From: Clostridia bacterium
Lineage (GTDB): Bacteria > Bacillota > Clostridia > Christensenellales > Aristaeellaceae
Length of the DNA stretch: 64,000 bases
Direction of reading: 5' to 3'
Assembly (NCBI GenBank): GCA_900769875.1
Contig: CAAGII010000160.1
Location: 87,926 to 151,925 of the forward strand
The translations under genes were made by a program, and so were the position numbers. The notes below the pieces were generated by a model. The model searched no databases and had not been told where the DNA came from. It saw only the letters and a list, made by a program, of their open reading frames with translations. Every line of letters begins with the position of its first letter. The first letter of the stretch is position 1. Shown piece by piece: positions 53,892 through 62,009 of this stretch.

Positions 53892-54324
53892 TCTATACGC
53901 CTGCATGATGGAGGGGGCGCGGGAGGGAATGCGTACAGGCGTCAGCATTCTGCCTGCGCTGATGGCTATGGTTTTCATGCTTCAAGCGATGCAGGCAAGC
54001 GGACTGTCAGCGCTGCTTGCATCTGCGCTTTCGCCGCTGCTGCGGCTGCTGCGCATCCCACAGGAGGCGGCGTCATTGTTTGTGTTGCGTCCAATGACGG
54101 GCTCGGGGAGTCTTGCCGCGCTAAGACAGATCATCGAAGCATACGGCGCAGACAGCAGAGAGGCGCGCGTGGCTGCGGGGCTGATGGGATCAAGCGAAAC
54201 GCTATTCTACACGATCACAGTCTATCTCGGCGCGACAAGGATCAAACGCCTGAAAGGACTGATACCGGTCGCGCTGCTTTCGTACCTCTGTGGCGCGGCG
54301 GCGGCAGGGTTGCTCACGAAATAG
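53815..54324 (+). CDS. spmB: Spore maturation protein B (SpmB)
   Basis: The 169-residue membrane protein begins MNGIAMTVLACVIALILIRG and has the SpmB motifs LFVLRPMTGSGSLAAL and MGSSETLFYTITVYLGA. It pairs with SpmA in spore core dehydration. AGGGAA precedes the ATG inside spmA. Together with the PdaB-like gene it indicates an endospore former. Confidence 0.93.
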   Translation: MNGIAMTVLACVIALILIRGILGGADLYACMMEGAREGMRTGVSILPALMAMVFMLQAMQASGLSALLASALSPLLRLLRIPQEAASLFVLRPMTGSGSLAALRQIIEAYGADSREARVAAGLMGSSETLFYTITVYLGATRIKRLKGLIPVALLSYLCGAAAAGLLTK

Positions 54325-54345
54325 CCCAGTTTTTCCTGTGAACCC

Positions 54346-54374
54346 TTGCAGTAGTGCCGGATAGCATGTATAAT
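54346..54374 (+). promoter_or_regulatory. Promoter of hutP-like-cmk-plsC unit
   Basis: TTGCAG (54346-54351) and TATAAT (54369-54374) have a 17-base spacer, 33 bases before the HutP-like start. Confidence 0.75.
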
Positions 54375-54407
54375 ATGCATGGATTATCAGCAGAGGGAGG
54401 CCTGTGG

Positions 54408-54842
54408 ATGGATGCGTTTCACTCCGAAGCTATAAAGCCTGACAGCCGCGATGTTGCCCGTGCAGCCATTCAGCTGGCCATGACAGCGACGCGTGAGGAA
54501 GAATCGGCGATGAAGGCGCGTCTTTCGGAAGCCGGAATCAGCGGCGCTGCTGTGGATTACGGCGGCGAGTTTGTGCAAAGCGTGATGCGCATTGTCGAGC
54601 GCGCTGTAGTTGCCGCCAAAAGAGAGCATGTGATCGGGGACACACATCGGGAGGAAGGCGCTGTAGCCGGCGCTGCCCGCGAAGCCGTCGGTCAGGTGAG
54701 CGGGAAAGCGCTCGGTCTTTCCATCGGAGGGAAGATCGGCATCGCGCGCGGCGGAGAGCATGTCGCTGTGGCTGTGTTCTTCGGCATCGGCCTTGTTCAT
54801 CTCAATGAGGTTTGCGTGGGTATGGGTCATCGTGCTGTATAA
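54408..54842 (+). CDS. HutP-family RNA-binding antiterminator-like protein
   Basis: From ATG 54408 (GGGAGG upstream) the protein has 144 residues and spans the whole HutP domain. The core shows IVERAVVAAKREHVIGDTHREEGAVAGAAREAV, GLSIGGKIGIARGGEHVAVAVFFGIGLVHLNEV and VGMGHRAV, keeping the His residues that bind metal and ligand in Bacillus HutP. That protein binds mRNA with L-histidine to allow hut transcription. No histidine-utilisation gene is near; it precedes cmk by 22 bases. Its RNA target here is unknown. Confidence 0.88.
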   Translation: MDAFHSEAIKPDSRDVARAAIQLAMTATREEESAMKARLSEAGISGAAVDYGGEFVQSVMRIVERAVVAAKREHVIGDTHREEGAVAGAAREAVGQVSGKALGLSIGGKIGIARGGEHVAVAVFFGIGLVHLNEVCVGMGHRAV

Positions 54843-54864
54843 TGAAGGAAAAGGAGCGGAAAAC

Positions 54865-55536
54865 ATGCCGCTGACGATTGCAATGGACGGCCCTGTAGGC
54901 GCGGGAAAATCGACCGTCGCCGATGAGGTGGCGCGACGCCTTGGCATCCTGCATCTGGATACCGGAGCGATGTATCGTGCGATTGGCTATGGCTGCCTTC
55001 GAGACGGAGTGGATGTGGCGGACGAAGCTGCTGCGGAAGCATACTGCCATCGCGTACTGATTGACGTAGCATACAGTGAACGCGGGCAAATTACATGCCT
55101 GAACGGCGAGGATGTGACTGCGTATCTGCGCAGCGAACCGGTCAGCATGGCTGCATCCACAGTGGCCAAGTATGCGGGTGTTCGTAAGTGCATGGTCGCG
55201 CTGCAGCAGAAGCTTGCATCGCAGACTGACATGCTCGTGGATGGGCGTGACATATGCCTCCGCGTGCTGCCGAATGCGACGGTGAAGGTTTTTCTCACGG
55301 CGTCTGCGGAGGAGAGAGCCGAAAGGCGCTGGAAGCAGCTGCGCCTGAAGGGAATCGACGCTGATTATCAGCAGGTGCTTGATGACCTGAAAAAGCGCGA
55401 CGAGCAGGACATGAACCGCGAAGTGGATCCGCTGCGCCCGACAGATGACGCTACTGTGGTAGACACAACGGGCAGAACCTTTGAGGATTCTGTGAAGATG
55501 ATCTTGAAGCTGGTAGAGGAGAAGCAAAGTAAATGA
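54865..55536 (+). CDS. cmk: Cytidylate kinase
   Basis: From ATG 54865 (AAGGAG upstream) the protein has 223 residues. It shows the P-loop MDGPVGAGKSTVA, the CMP-binding LDTGAMYRAIG and DGRDICLRVLPNA, and a lid region RRWKQLRLKG. It phosphorylates CMP and dCMP. The cmk-plsC-ispH-rpsA order is conserved in clostridia. Its stop overlaps plsC by four bases. Confidence 0.97.
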   Translation: MPLTIAMDGPVGAGKSTVADEVARRLGILHLDTGAMYRAIGYGCLRDGVDVADEAAAEAYCHRVLIDVAYSERGQITCLNGEDVTAYLRSEPVSMAASTVAKYAGVRKCMVALQQKLASQTDMLVDGRDICLRVLPNATVKVFLTASAEERAERRWKQLRLKGIDADYQQVLDDLKKRDEQDMNREVDPLRPTDDATVVDTTGRTFEDSVKMILKLVEEKQSK

Positions 55537-56162
55537 GCGAACAGCAGCAGCAGGAAAGCAGGCGCAGTGGCTGGTATGAGGCGGCTCGCGTGCTTGTTGC
55601 GGTATTGACACGCACAATCATACCGATCACCTATCATCATGTGGAACGCATGCCGCAGCAGGGGCCGTTCATCATGATCGCCAATCATACGCACTGGCTT
55701 GATCCGATTCTGATTGCAGCGCCTGTCAAGAAAGCCGAGGTCACCTTTCTTGGCAAGAAGGAACTCGTCAAGGGCAGGCTGGCGCAGTACCTGCTTCCGC
55801 GCATGCATATGATCGTTGTGGACAGGCACAACAGCGACATGGAGGCGATGCGCGCCTGCATCCGTGCGCTGCGCAATGGTGAAATCCTCGGTATCTTCCC
55901 TGAGGGAACGCGTCACCATCAGGGAACAATGACGGAGCTGGAGAGCGGCGTCGGGCTGATCGCCCTTCGTGCGAACGTACCGCTTGTGCCGGTATACCTT
56001 ACCTCTGTCAGGATGTTTCACAGAATCCATTGCTATGTGGGCGAGGCGATTGACTTTTCCGATCTGCGCGCGCAGGGAGTCAATAATGACACCTGTCAGC
56101 AGCTACTGCAGCGCATCACGGAAACCTATGCGCGCATGATGCAGGAAGCCGGGACAATGTAA
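55533..56162 (+). CDS. plsC: 1-acyl-sn-glycerol-3-phosphate acyltransferase
   Basis: The 209-residue PlsC-type enzyme has the HX4D motif in NHTHWLDPI, the second block VVDRHNSD and the substrate motif FPEGTRH, plus VPLVPVYLT. It adds the second acyl chain to make phosphatidic acid, continuing the step begun by PlsY. Start overlaps the cmk stop (ATGA). Confidence 0.95.
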   Translation: MSEQQQQESRRSGWYEAARVLVAVLTRTIIPITYHHVERMPQQGPFIMIANHTHWLDPILIAAPVKKAEVTFLGKKELVKGRLAQYLLPRMHMIVVDRHNSDMEAMRACIRALRNGEILGIFPEGTRHHQGTMTELESGVGLIALRANVPLVPVYLTSVRMFHRIHCYVGEAIDFSDLRAQGVNNDTCQQLLQRITETYARMMQEAGTM

Positions 56163-56250
56163 AAAATTTTTCTGCGATAATTTCTGAAATCTTGCAGGAG
56201 AAATTGAACTGCTTGTAGAAGAAAAGATAAATGAAGCATTAGGCGAAAGG

Positions 56251-58230
56251 ATGCTGAAGTCGATGCCGCTTGAGATCGCCGCACACGCGGGTTTCTGCAT
56301 GGGCGTGAAACGGGCGGTGGAGGCTGCAATGGAAGCTGCCGCTCAGGCAGATGGACAGGCAGTCGGTATTTGCACGCTGGGCGAGTTGATTCACAACCCC
56401 GAGGTTGTCAAAAGGCTTGCCGAACAGGGGATTCCGCCGATTGATTCGGTGGCGGAAGCCCGTGGGCGCAAGGTGCTGATCCGGAGTCATGGCGTATCGC
56501 CGGATGTGATTGAATCGCTGCATCAGGCAGGCAGCGAGGTGCTGGATCTGACCTGTCCATTCGTGGACAGGCTTCACCGCATTGTTGCTGCCGAGTCGCG
56601 GGACGGGACGCCTGTGATTTTGGTTGGCGAGAAGGATCACCCTGAGGTGATCGGAACAGCAGGCTGGGCAAACGGACCTGTGTATGTGGTTGCTTCCGTC
56701 GGGGAAGCTCATGCGCTGCCGAAGCTTGATCGGGCATTTGCGTGTGCCCAGACCACATTCCCGCCGGATAAGTGGCGTCAGATCCTCCTTGTGCTTCGCG
56801 AAAAGGTCGGGCAGCTTGGTGAACATTGCACCATCTGCTCTGCCACCGAAACAAGACAGCGTGAAGCCAGAGAACTTGCCGCAAGGGCTGACGCAATGAT
56901 CGTGGTCGGCGGTCGTAAGAGCGCAAACACACAGAAACTCTATGCCGCATGCCTTGCGCTGTGCCCACGTACCATACTGGTAGAGCGCGCGGCGGAAATA
57001 CCGCCTCGCTTTGCAAATATCGAAACCCAACACATAGGAATAACGGCTGGTGCTTCCACGCCAGACGATTCACTCAAGGAGGTTGTCACCCATATGAACG
57101 AAGAGAACAAGACTCAGGTCACCCCTGACGAGAACGATCTGATGGCTCAGATCGATGCAACCCTCGTCCGCATCCGCCCCGGCCAGACCGTGACCGGTAC
57201 CGTTGTGCAGATCACTGATGACGAAGTCTGCGTGAACATCGGCTACAAGTCTGACGGTCTGATCAAGCGCAGCGACCTGGTCGATCAGGACGTGCAGATG
57301 GGCGCTGAACTGGAAGTCGAGGTCGTCAAGGTGAACGACGGCGAAGGCAATGTGCTGCTGAGCCAGCGCAACATTGTCAACCGTAAGGCTTGGGACGCAC
57401 TGATGGCGAAGTATGAAGCCGGCGAGTATGTCGAAGGCGTGGGCAAGGAAGCTGTCAAGGGCGGCCTGATTGCCGACTGTGGCGGCGTGCGCGCTTTTGT
57501 GCCCGCCTCCCAGCTTGCTCCCCGCTATGTCGAGAAGATCGGCGAGTTTGTGGGCAAGGACATGAAGCTGAAGATCATCGAGGTTGACAAGGCCAAGAAG
57601 CGCATTGTCGCCAGCCGCAAGGCCGTGATCGTCGAGGAGTCTGCCGCCAAGAAGAAGGAAGCTTGGGAGCATCTGGAGGAAGGCGTTGTCATTCACGGTA
57701 TTGTGCGCCGTCTGACTGATTTTGGCGCGTTTGTGGATGTCGGCGGTGTGGACGGCCTTGTGCATATCACCGATCTGAGCTGGGGTCACATCAAGCATCC
57801 TTCCGAGGTTGTGAAGCCCGGTCAGGAGATCGACGTGAAGGTGCTGGGTCTGGATCGTGAGCGTGAGCGCATCCAGCTTGGCTACAAGCAGCTGATGCCC
57901 CATCCGTGGGATAACGCCGCCGAGAAGTATCCCGTCGGCTCCATCGTCGAGGGCAAGGTTGTCCGCCTGACTACGTTCGGCGCTTTCGTTGAGCTTGAGC
58001 CCGGTCTGGACGGCCTTGTGCATATCAGCCAGTGCGATGTGAAGAAGATCGCCAAGGTTGAGGATGCCGTGAAGGTCGACACCACTGTCCGCGTCAAGGT
58101 GCTGAATGTGGATACCGAAGCAAAGCGCATCAGCCTGAGCATCCGTCAGGTGCTTGAGGACGAGGCGTTTGACGCTCCCTCTGATGAAGAGTTCGAGCTG
58201 GTAAATCCTGAGGACGTGACCGCTGAGTAA
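56251..58230 (+). CDS. ispH-rpsA: Fused IspH reductase - ribosomal protein S1
   Basis: The 659-residue protein joins two enzymes. Residues 1-280 are IspH (HMBPP reductase, last step of the MEP isoprenoid pathway), with cluster cysteines in HAGFCMGVKRAV (Cys16), LTCPFVDRLH and TICSATETRQREA and the substrate motif DHPEVIG. From about residue 290, four S1 RNA-binding domains follow, the last two with FGAFVDVGGVDGLVHI and FGAFVELEPGLDGLVHI. The fusion is known from many clostridia. Met5 (56263) is an alternative start. An AT-rich 88-base gap separates it from plsC. Confidence 0.96.
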   Translation: MLKSMPLEIAAHAGFCMGVKRAVEAAMEAAAQADGQAVGICTLGELIHNPEVVKRLAEQGIPPIDSVAEARGRKVLIRSHGVSPDVIESLHQAGSEVLDLTCPFVDRLHRIVAAESRDGTPVILVGEKDHPEVIGTAGWANGPVYVVASVGEAHALPKLDRAFACAQTTFPPDKWRQILLVLREKVGQLGEHCTICSATETRQREARELAARADAMIVVGGRKSANTQKLYAACLALCPRTILVERAAEIPPRFANIETQHIGITAGASTPDDSLKEVVTHMNEENKTQVTPDENDLMAQIDATLVRIRPGQTVTGTVVQITDDEVCVNIGYKSDGLIKRSDLVDQDVQMGAELEVEVVKVNDGEGNVLLSQRNIVNRKAWDALMAKYEAGEYVEGVGKEAVKGGLIADCGGVRAFVPASQLAPRYVEKIGEFVGKDMKLKIIEVDKAKKRIVASRKAVIVEESAAKKKEAWEHLEEGVVIHGIVRRLTDFGAFVDVGGVDGLVHITDLSWGHIKHPSEVVKPGQEIDVKVLGLDRERERIQLGYKQLMPHPWDNAAEKYPVGSIVEGKVVRLTTFGAFVELEPGLDGLVHISQCDVKKIAKVEDAVKVDTTVRVKVLNVDTEAKRISLSIRQVLEDEAFDAPSDEEFELVNPEDVTAE

Positions 58231-58247
58231 GGCTCACAGGAGTCTGC

Positions 58248-58281
58248 AAGGGAGGTAAGCTGAAAGGCTTGCCTTCCTTTT
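58248..58281 (+). terminator. Terminator after ispH-rpsA
   Basis: AAGGGAGGTAAGC pairs with GGCTTGCCTTCCTT (two G-U pairs, 13 pairs in all) and is followed by TT-G, 17 bases past the stop. Confidence 0.78.
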
Positions 58282-58314
58282 GTTGTTCTGAATCGCGAAA
58301 GGCAGGGACACACG

Positions 58315-58944
58315 ATGGCCAGATGCATCATTATAGCGCCGCTCTATCAGGGAGAAGAGAAGGAGCAGCTTACGCCAGATAAGGACGATCTTCTGCTTTG
58401 CGCCGATGGAGGATACGCCGCTGCTGTTCGATTTGGTCTCAAGCCACATCTGGTGATCGGTGACCTTGATTCCATGCCTGCATGCGAGGTGGTGGATACG
58501 CCGCTCATTCAGCTGCCCATCCATAAGGACGATACAGATCTGCTTGTGTGTATCAGGGAAGGGCGCAAACACGGCTATCGAAGCTTTCTGATTGCGGGAG
58601 CCATTGGAGGAAGACTTGATCACACCATTGCTGCGATACAGTGTCTTGCCGACTGTGCGCGGCGGGGTGAGGAAGCGTGGATGCTCAATACTGCCAACCG
58701 TATCACGGCAATCATACCGGGACGGTATCATTACAAACGCATGGATGGTTGGAAGCTGTCGCTTCTTGCGTATTCGGAGAAGGTTTGCGGCGTATCGCTC
58801 AGCGGTACCGAGTGGGAACTAAGTAACGCTGAGTTGTCCAGCTGCTATCCCCTTGGGATCAGCAATGAATGGGTTGAGGATGAAGCAGTTTTAAGCTTTT
58901 CAAGCGGAACTTTGCTGATATGCTTTTCGCGGGACGCAATGTAG
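58315..58944 (+). CDS. thiN: Thiamine pyrophosphokinase
   Basis: The 209-residue protein has the TPK catalytic blocks CADGGYAAAVRFGLKPHLVIGDLDS, the DDTDL metal motif and GGRLDHTIAAIQCL. The smaller C-terminal domain ends in SFSSGTLLICFSRD. It converts thiamine to thiamine diphosphate. It lies 84 bases after the IspH-S1 gene behind a terminator; in related genomes it often ends the rsgA-rpe-thiN group, which is absent here. Confidence 0.93.
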   Translation: MARCIIIAPLYQGEEKEQLTPDKDDLLLCADGGYAAAVRFGLKPHLVIGDLDSMPACEVVDTPLIQLPIHKDDTDLLVCIREGRKHGYRSFLIAGAIGGRLDHTIAAIQCLADCARRGEEAWMLNTANRITAIIPGRYHYKRMDGWKLSLLAYSEKVCGVSLSGTEWELSNAELSSCYPLGISNEWVEDEAVLSFSSGTLLICFSRDAM

Positions 58945-58991
58945 GAAAGATCACAAATCGCCAAAATGTGCGCTGCATTGCAGCTCGCTAC

Positions 58992-59020
58992 TTGTACAGC
59001 AGGTCGAAATCTGCTACAAT
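58992..59020 (+). promoter_or_regulatory. Promoter of purC
   Basis: TTGTAC (58992-58997) and TACAAT (59015-59020) have a 17-base spacer. An inverted repeat AGCAG/CTGCT fills the spacer, and GCTGC-ATT-GCAGC lies just upstream (58972-58984). Both are possible operator elements. Confidence 0.6.
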
Positions 59021-59057
59021 ATGAGCGTTAACAACCGACCAAAGGAGTACGCGCACC

Positions 59058-59813
59058 ATGCTAAAGGGTGAATTGCTCAGCACAGGCAAGAGCAAACAGA
59101 TTTACGCGACGGATGATCCAGCGTATGCCATCGTGTGCTTTCTGGACGAGGCTACAGCCTTTCACGGCTTAAAAAGAGGCCGCATTGTGGGCAAGGGCGA
59201 AGTGAACAACACCATTTGCGGAGCGATCTTTACCTTGCTGGAACAGCAGGGTGTTCATACTCACTTTATCAGAAAGCTGGATCAGTGCAGCAGCCTGATC
59301 CGCCGCTGCCAGATGCTACCCATTGAGGTCAAGATTCGCAATCGTGTGGCCGGAAGCCTTGGAGAGCGTGTCGGCCTTCCGCTTGGTACGGTGCTTCATG
59401 AGCCCGTGATCGAGTTTCTGCTCAAGAACGAGCGGCTGGATAACCCGATGATCAACGCCAGCCATATTCAGGCATTGCAGCTTGCCACGCAGCAGGAAAT
59501 GCATGACATCACGGATACAGCGCTCAGGATTAACAGGATTCTGATTAACCGCATGCAGAAGATCGGCATTGAGCTGATCGACTTCCAGCTGGAGTTTGGA
59601 CGAACTGCAGAGGGCGAAATCATCGTGGCGGATGACATCAGTCCGGACAGCGCCCGCTTCTGGGATGCGCGGACCCACGAGCCCTTGGATATTGACCGCT
59701 TCCGTCGTGACCTTGGCAACACAGAGCAGGGTTATCATGAACTCTTGCAGCGTATGATGGGACTGGAATGCAATGAAGGTGCAGGTTTGTCAGTCCGAGA
59801 GGAGAACACATGA
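59058..59813 (+). CDS. purC: SAICAR synthetase
   Basis: The 251-residue enzyme starts LLSTGKSKQIYATDD and has the PurC motifs EVKIRNRVAGSLGERVG, ELIDFQLEFGRTAEGEIIVADDISPDSARFWD and DRFRRDLGN. It joins aspartate to CAIR in purine synthesis. AAAGGAG precedes the ATG. No other pur gene is nearby, so it stands apart from the usual purine operon. Its stop overlaps the next start by four bases. Confidence 0.97.
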   Translation: MLKGELLSTGKSKQIYATDDPAYAIVCFLDEATAFHGLKRGRIVGKGEVNNTICGAIFTLLEQQGVHTHFIRKLDQCSSLIRRCQMLPIEVKIRNRVAGSLGERVGLPLGTVLHEPVIEFLLKNERLDNPMINASHIQALQLATQQEMHDITDTALRINRILINRMQKIGIELIDFQLEFGRTAEGEIIVADDISPDSARFWDARTHEPLDIDRFRRDLGNTEQGYHELLQRMMGLECNEGAGLSVREENT

Positions 59814-60931
59814 TCCGAAAGCTGTTTCTGATTGCTCTGGTCGTTCTCTGTGCGCTGGTGATCGCACCGGTAATGGCTGATGATTTGACATGGGAGGACG
59901 ATCCTCCGCCTATGACCGGCGTCCCGCCAACGCCCACACCAGAGCCCACGCCGACACCGGTACCGACAAAGACACCCAAGCCAACCAAAACGCCCAAGCC
60001 TACCGCTACCCCCACGCCGGTACCAACGCCTACCATCGACCCTTATGTGGAGGGTGCTTGGCCGGAACACCGCATGGGTTTGGACGGCTTTATGAATGAG
60101 GGCGAGTTTGTCTATATCAACGAAGCTGCAGGACTGTGGCGCTACTGCAGCCCCACACTCAAGGTGGAAATCATCCGTTACCAGCAGTATAAACCCGCCA
60201 AGCCCTTGCGATGGTATGAAGCCGAGGTGTGGGCAAAGGAAGGTGAGAACTGGTATTTTGCCACGCATGTGGAGGGCAAGCATGTAGCTACGGTCGCCTG
60301 GCCATACGAGGTGGCGACCGAGAATCAGACTGTGCTTGCAATCAACACGGATTATTTCAATACGCGCTACCCCAAGCATGACTATTCGGTGGGGTGCATT
60401 ATCCGCGATGGAAAGGTGTTTTCCAAACTTCAGCTCCCGCCGACAACAGGTAAGTTTCCCCCGACTGATGTGCTTGCGCTCTATCCTGATGGGCGGATGG
60501 AGGTATACAACAGCCGCGAGCATACCGCTGAGGAGTATTTAGAAATGGGCGTCACGTCCACGCTTGCCTTTGGCCCCATCATGCTGCGCAATGGTGAATA
60601 CGATTTGAACAGGCTTAAAAAATTCGCTCAGGAAAACGCGCCGCGTACCGTCATTGGAATGGTTGAGCCAGGGCACTATTTCGCCATGATGATGGAGGGC
60701 CGCTACAAGGAAAGCTATGGAGATTCTGTGGAGAACATGACCTACCGTATGAAGGAACGTGGCGTCATGGAGGCCATTAATCTGGATGGCGGCGAGACGG
60801 CATGCATTCTGTTTATGGGCAAGCAGCTGAATGTGGTTGGCAACACCAATCACGCTAACGGCGCGGCAAGACGCACACCGGAGCTGCTGGCAATCGGACG
60901 GTGGACTGATGAGAATGGTTCTGCCCGATAA
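59810..60931 (+). CDS. Secreted phosphodiester glycosidase family (NAGPA) protein with Pro/Thr linker
   Basis: The 373-residue protein has a signal peptide (MIRKLFLIALVVLCALVIAPVMA). A roughly 40-residue Pro/Thr linker follows (repeats of PTP, KTP and TKTPKPT), suited to spanning the cell wall. The NAGPA domain carries a family motif AINLDGGETACILFMGKQLN. It is a paralogue of the protein at 5911 and probably removes sugar-phosphodiester modifications from an envelope polymer. It overlaps purC by four bases yet is unrelated in function, and is followed after 16 bases by a secreted MBL-fold protein. Confidence 0.85.
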   Translation: MIRKLFLIALVVLCALVIAPVMADDLTWEDDPPPMTGVPPTPTPEPTPTPVPTKTPKPTKTPKPTATPTPVPTPTIDPYVEGAWPEHRMGLDGFMNEGEFVYINEAAGLWRYCSPTLKVEIIRYQQYKPAKPLRWYEAEVWAKEGENWYFATHVEGKHVATVAWPYEVATENQTVLAINTDYFNTRYPKHDYSVGCIIRDGKVFSKLQLPPTTGKFPPTDVLALYPDGRMEVYNSREHTAEEYLEMGVTSTLAFGPIMLRNGEYDLNRLKKFAQENAPRTVIGMVEPGHYFAMMMEGRYKESYGDSVENMTYRMKERGVMEAINLDGGETACILFMGKQLNVVGNTNHANGAARRTPELLAIGRWTDENGSAR

Positions 60932-60947
60932 CGATGGAGGCACACAT

Positions 60948-61817
60948 ATGAAAGGTAAACAGCTTTGTCTTTGGATGATCTGTATGGCGCTTGCGCTTTC
61001 GCATGCAGGCATCGCAAGCGCTCAGGTTTACGCGGGACAGAGACCGCCGGCAGACTGGGCAGAGAAGGATGTCATGCGCCTGATGCAGATTGACACCAAC
61101 CGTAGCGACTGCGCATTGATTGAGGTCGGCGGTATGTCCATGCTGATTGATGGCGGCTATGCTCCATTCACTGACCATGTCATGGATGTGCTCTCCAGCC
61201 GTGGACTCAACGTGCTCAGCTTCATGCTCAATTCACATCCGCATGACGACCACATTGTGACCACCACCAATCTGCTGCGCAAGGGTATTCGAACCGAGCT
61301 CTTCATGTCGCCCTTTGAAAAGGATTACAACGATCCCTTTCAGAGAGCCTGCGTGGAGCAGCTTGATCTTGCAGGCATCCCGTATTATCAGCTTAAGGAC
61401 TGGGACGTGATCACCATGGGCAATGCACAGATCACTGTCCGTACGCTGAACACGACGGATATGAATTCGCGCTCCGCGCTTCTCATCGTTCAGTTTGGCG
61501 AATGCAGGGCGCTGTTCATGGGTGATCTGACCCGCGGCCCACAGCAGCAGTTCCTCAGTGAAATGGGCGCCGGAGCACTCAAAGCAGACGTTGTCAAAGC
61601 GCCGCACCATGGAATCACCTTCTTTGACGTTGACTTCCTGAATGCAGTTGCGCCCGGCGCTGTGGTGATACCCAACAAGTACAGCGCAGAGAATCAGATT
61701 GGTAGCCAGTGCCGCTCAAGAAGGATTCCAGCCTATTTCTCTGGCGACGGCGATGTGGTGATGGAATGCGATGGCGTTGACTGGTATGTGTATCAGCTGC
61801 CGCATGCGCAGCAGTGA
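60948..61817 (+). CDS. Secreted metallo-beta-lactamase-fold (ComEC-C-like) hydrolase
   Basis: From ATG 60948 (GGAGG upstream) the protein has 289 residues with a signal peptide (MKGKQLCLWMICMALALSHA). The MBL fold has the metal motif SHPHDDH, then FMGDLTRG and KAPHHGI. This ordering is that of the ComEC C-terminal domain and free-standing relatives. Those cut nucleic acid or phosphodiester bonds, but the substrate here is unknown. Pairing with a phosphodiester glycosidase suggests joint turnover of an external phosphate-linked polymer (inference). Confidence 0.85.
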   Translation: MKGKQLCLWMICMALALSHAGIASAQVYAGQRPPADWAEKDVMRLMQIDTNRSDCALIEVGGMSMLIDGGYAPFTDHVMDVLSSRGLNVLSFMLNSHPHDDHIVTTTNLLRKGIRTELFMSPFEKDYNDPFQRACVEQLDLAGIPYYQLKDWDVITMGNAQITVRTLNTTDMNSRSALLIVQFGECRALFMGDLTRGPQQQFLSEMGAGALKADVVKAPHHGITFFDVDFLNAVAPGAVVIPNKYSAENQIGSQCRSRRIPAYFSGDGDVVMECDGVDWYVYQLPHAQQ

Positions 61818-61857
61818 TCGAGCACGCTGCATTCATCTGCCTGGGTGATGATGAGAT

Positions 61858-61886
61858 TTGCATTCTTGGATGCAACGTGCTATAAT
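61858..61886 (+). promoter_or_regulatory. Promoter of the CNNM/CorC gene
   Basis: TTGCAT (61858-61863) and TATAAT (61881-61886) have a 17-base spacer. Confidence 0.7.
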
Positions 61887-62009
61887 ATGATGGTATGGTA
61901 AGGACGGAAAGGAGTGTGAGGAGCATGGATCAGCCTCCCAGTTGCAGTGCGATACAAGGAGCTTCGTGTTTCTGCACGCTCCGGCTATCCGCTGTTTACA
62001 AGGAAAGGA

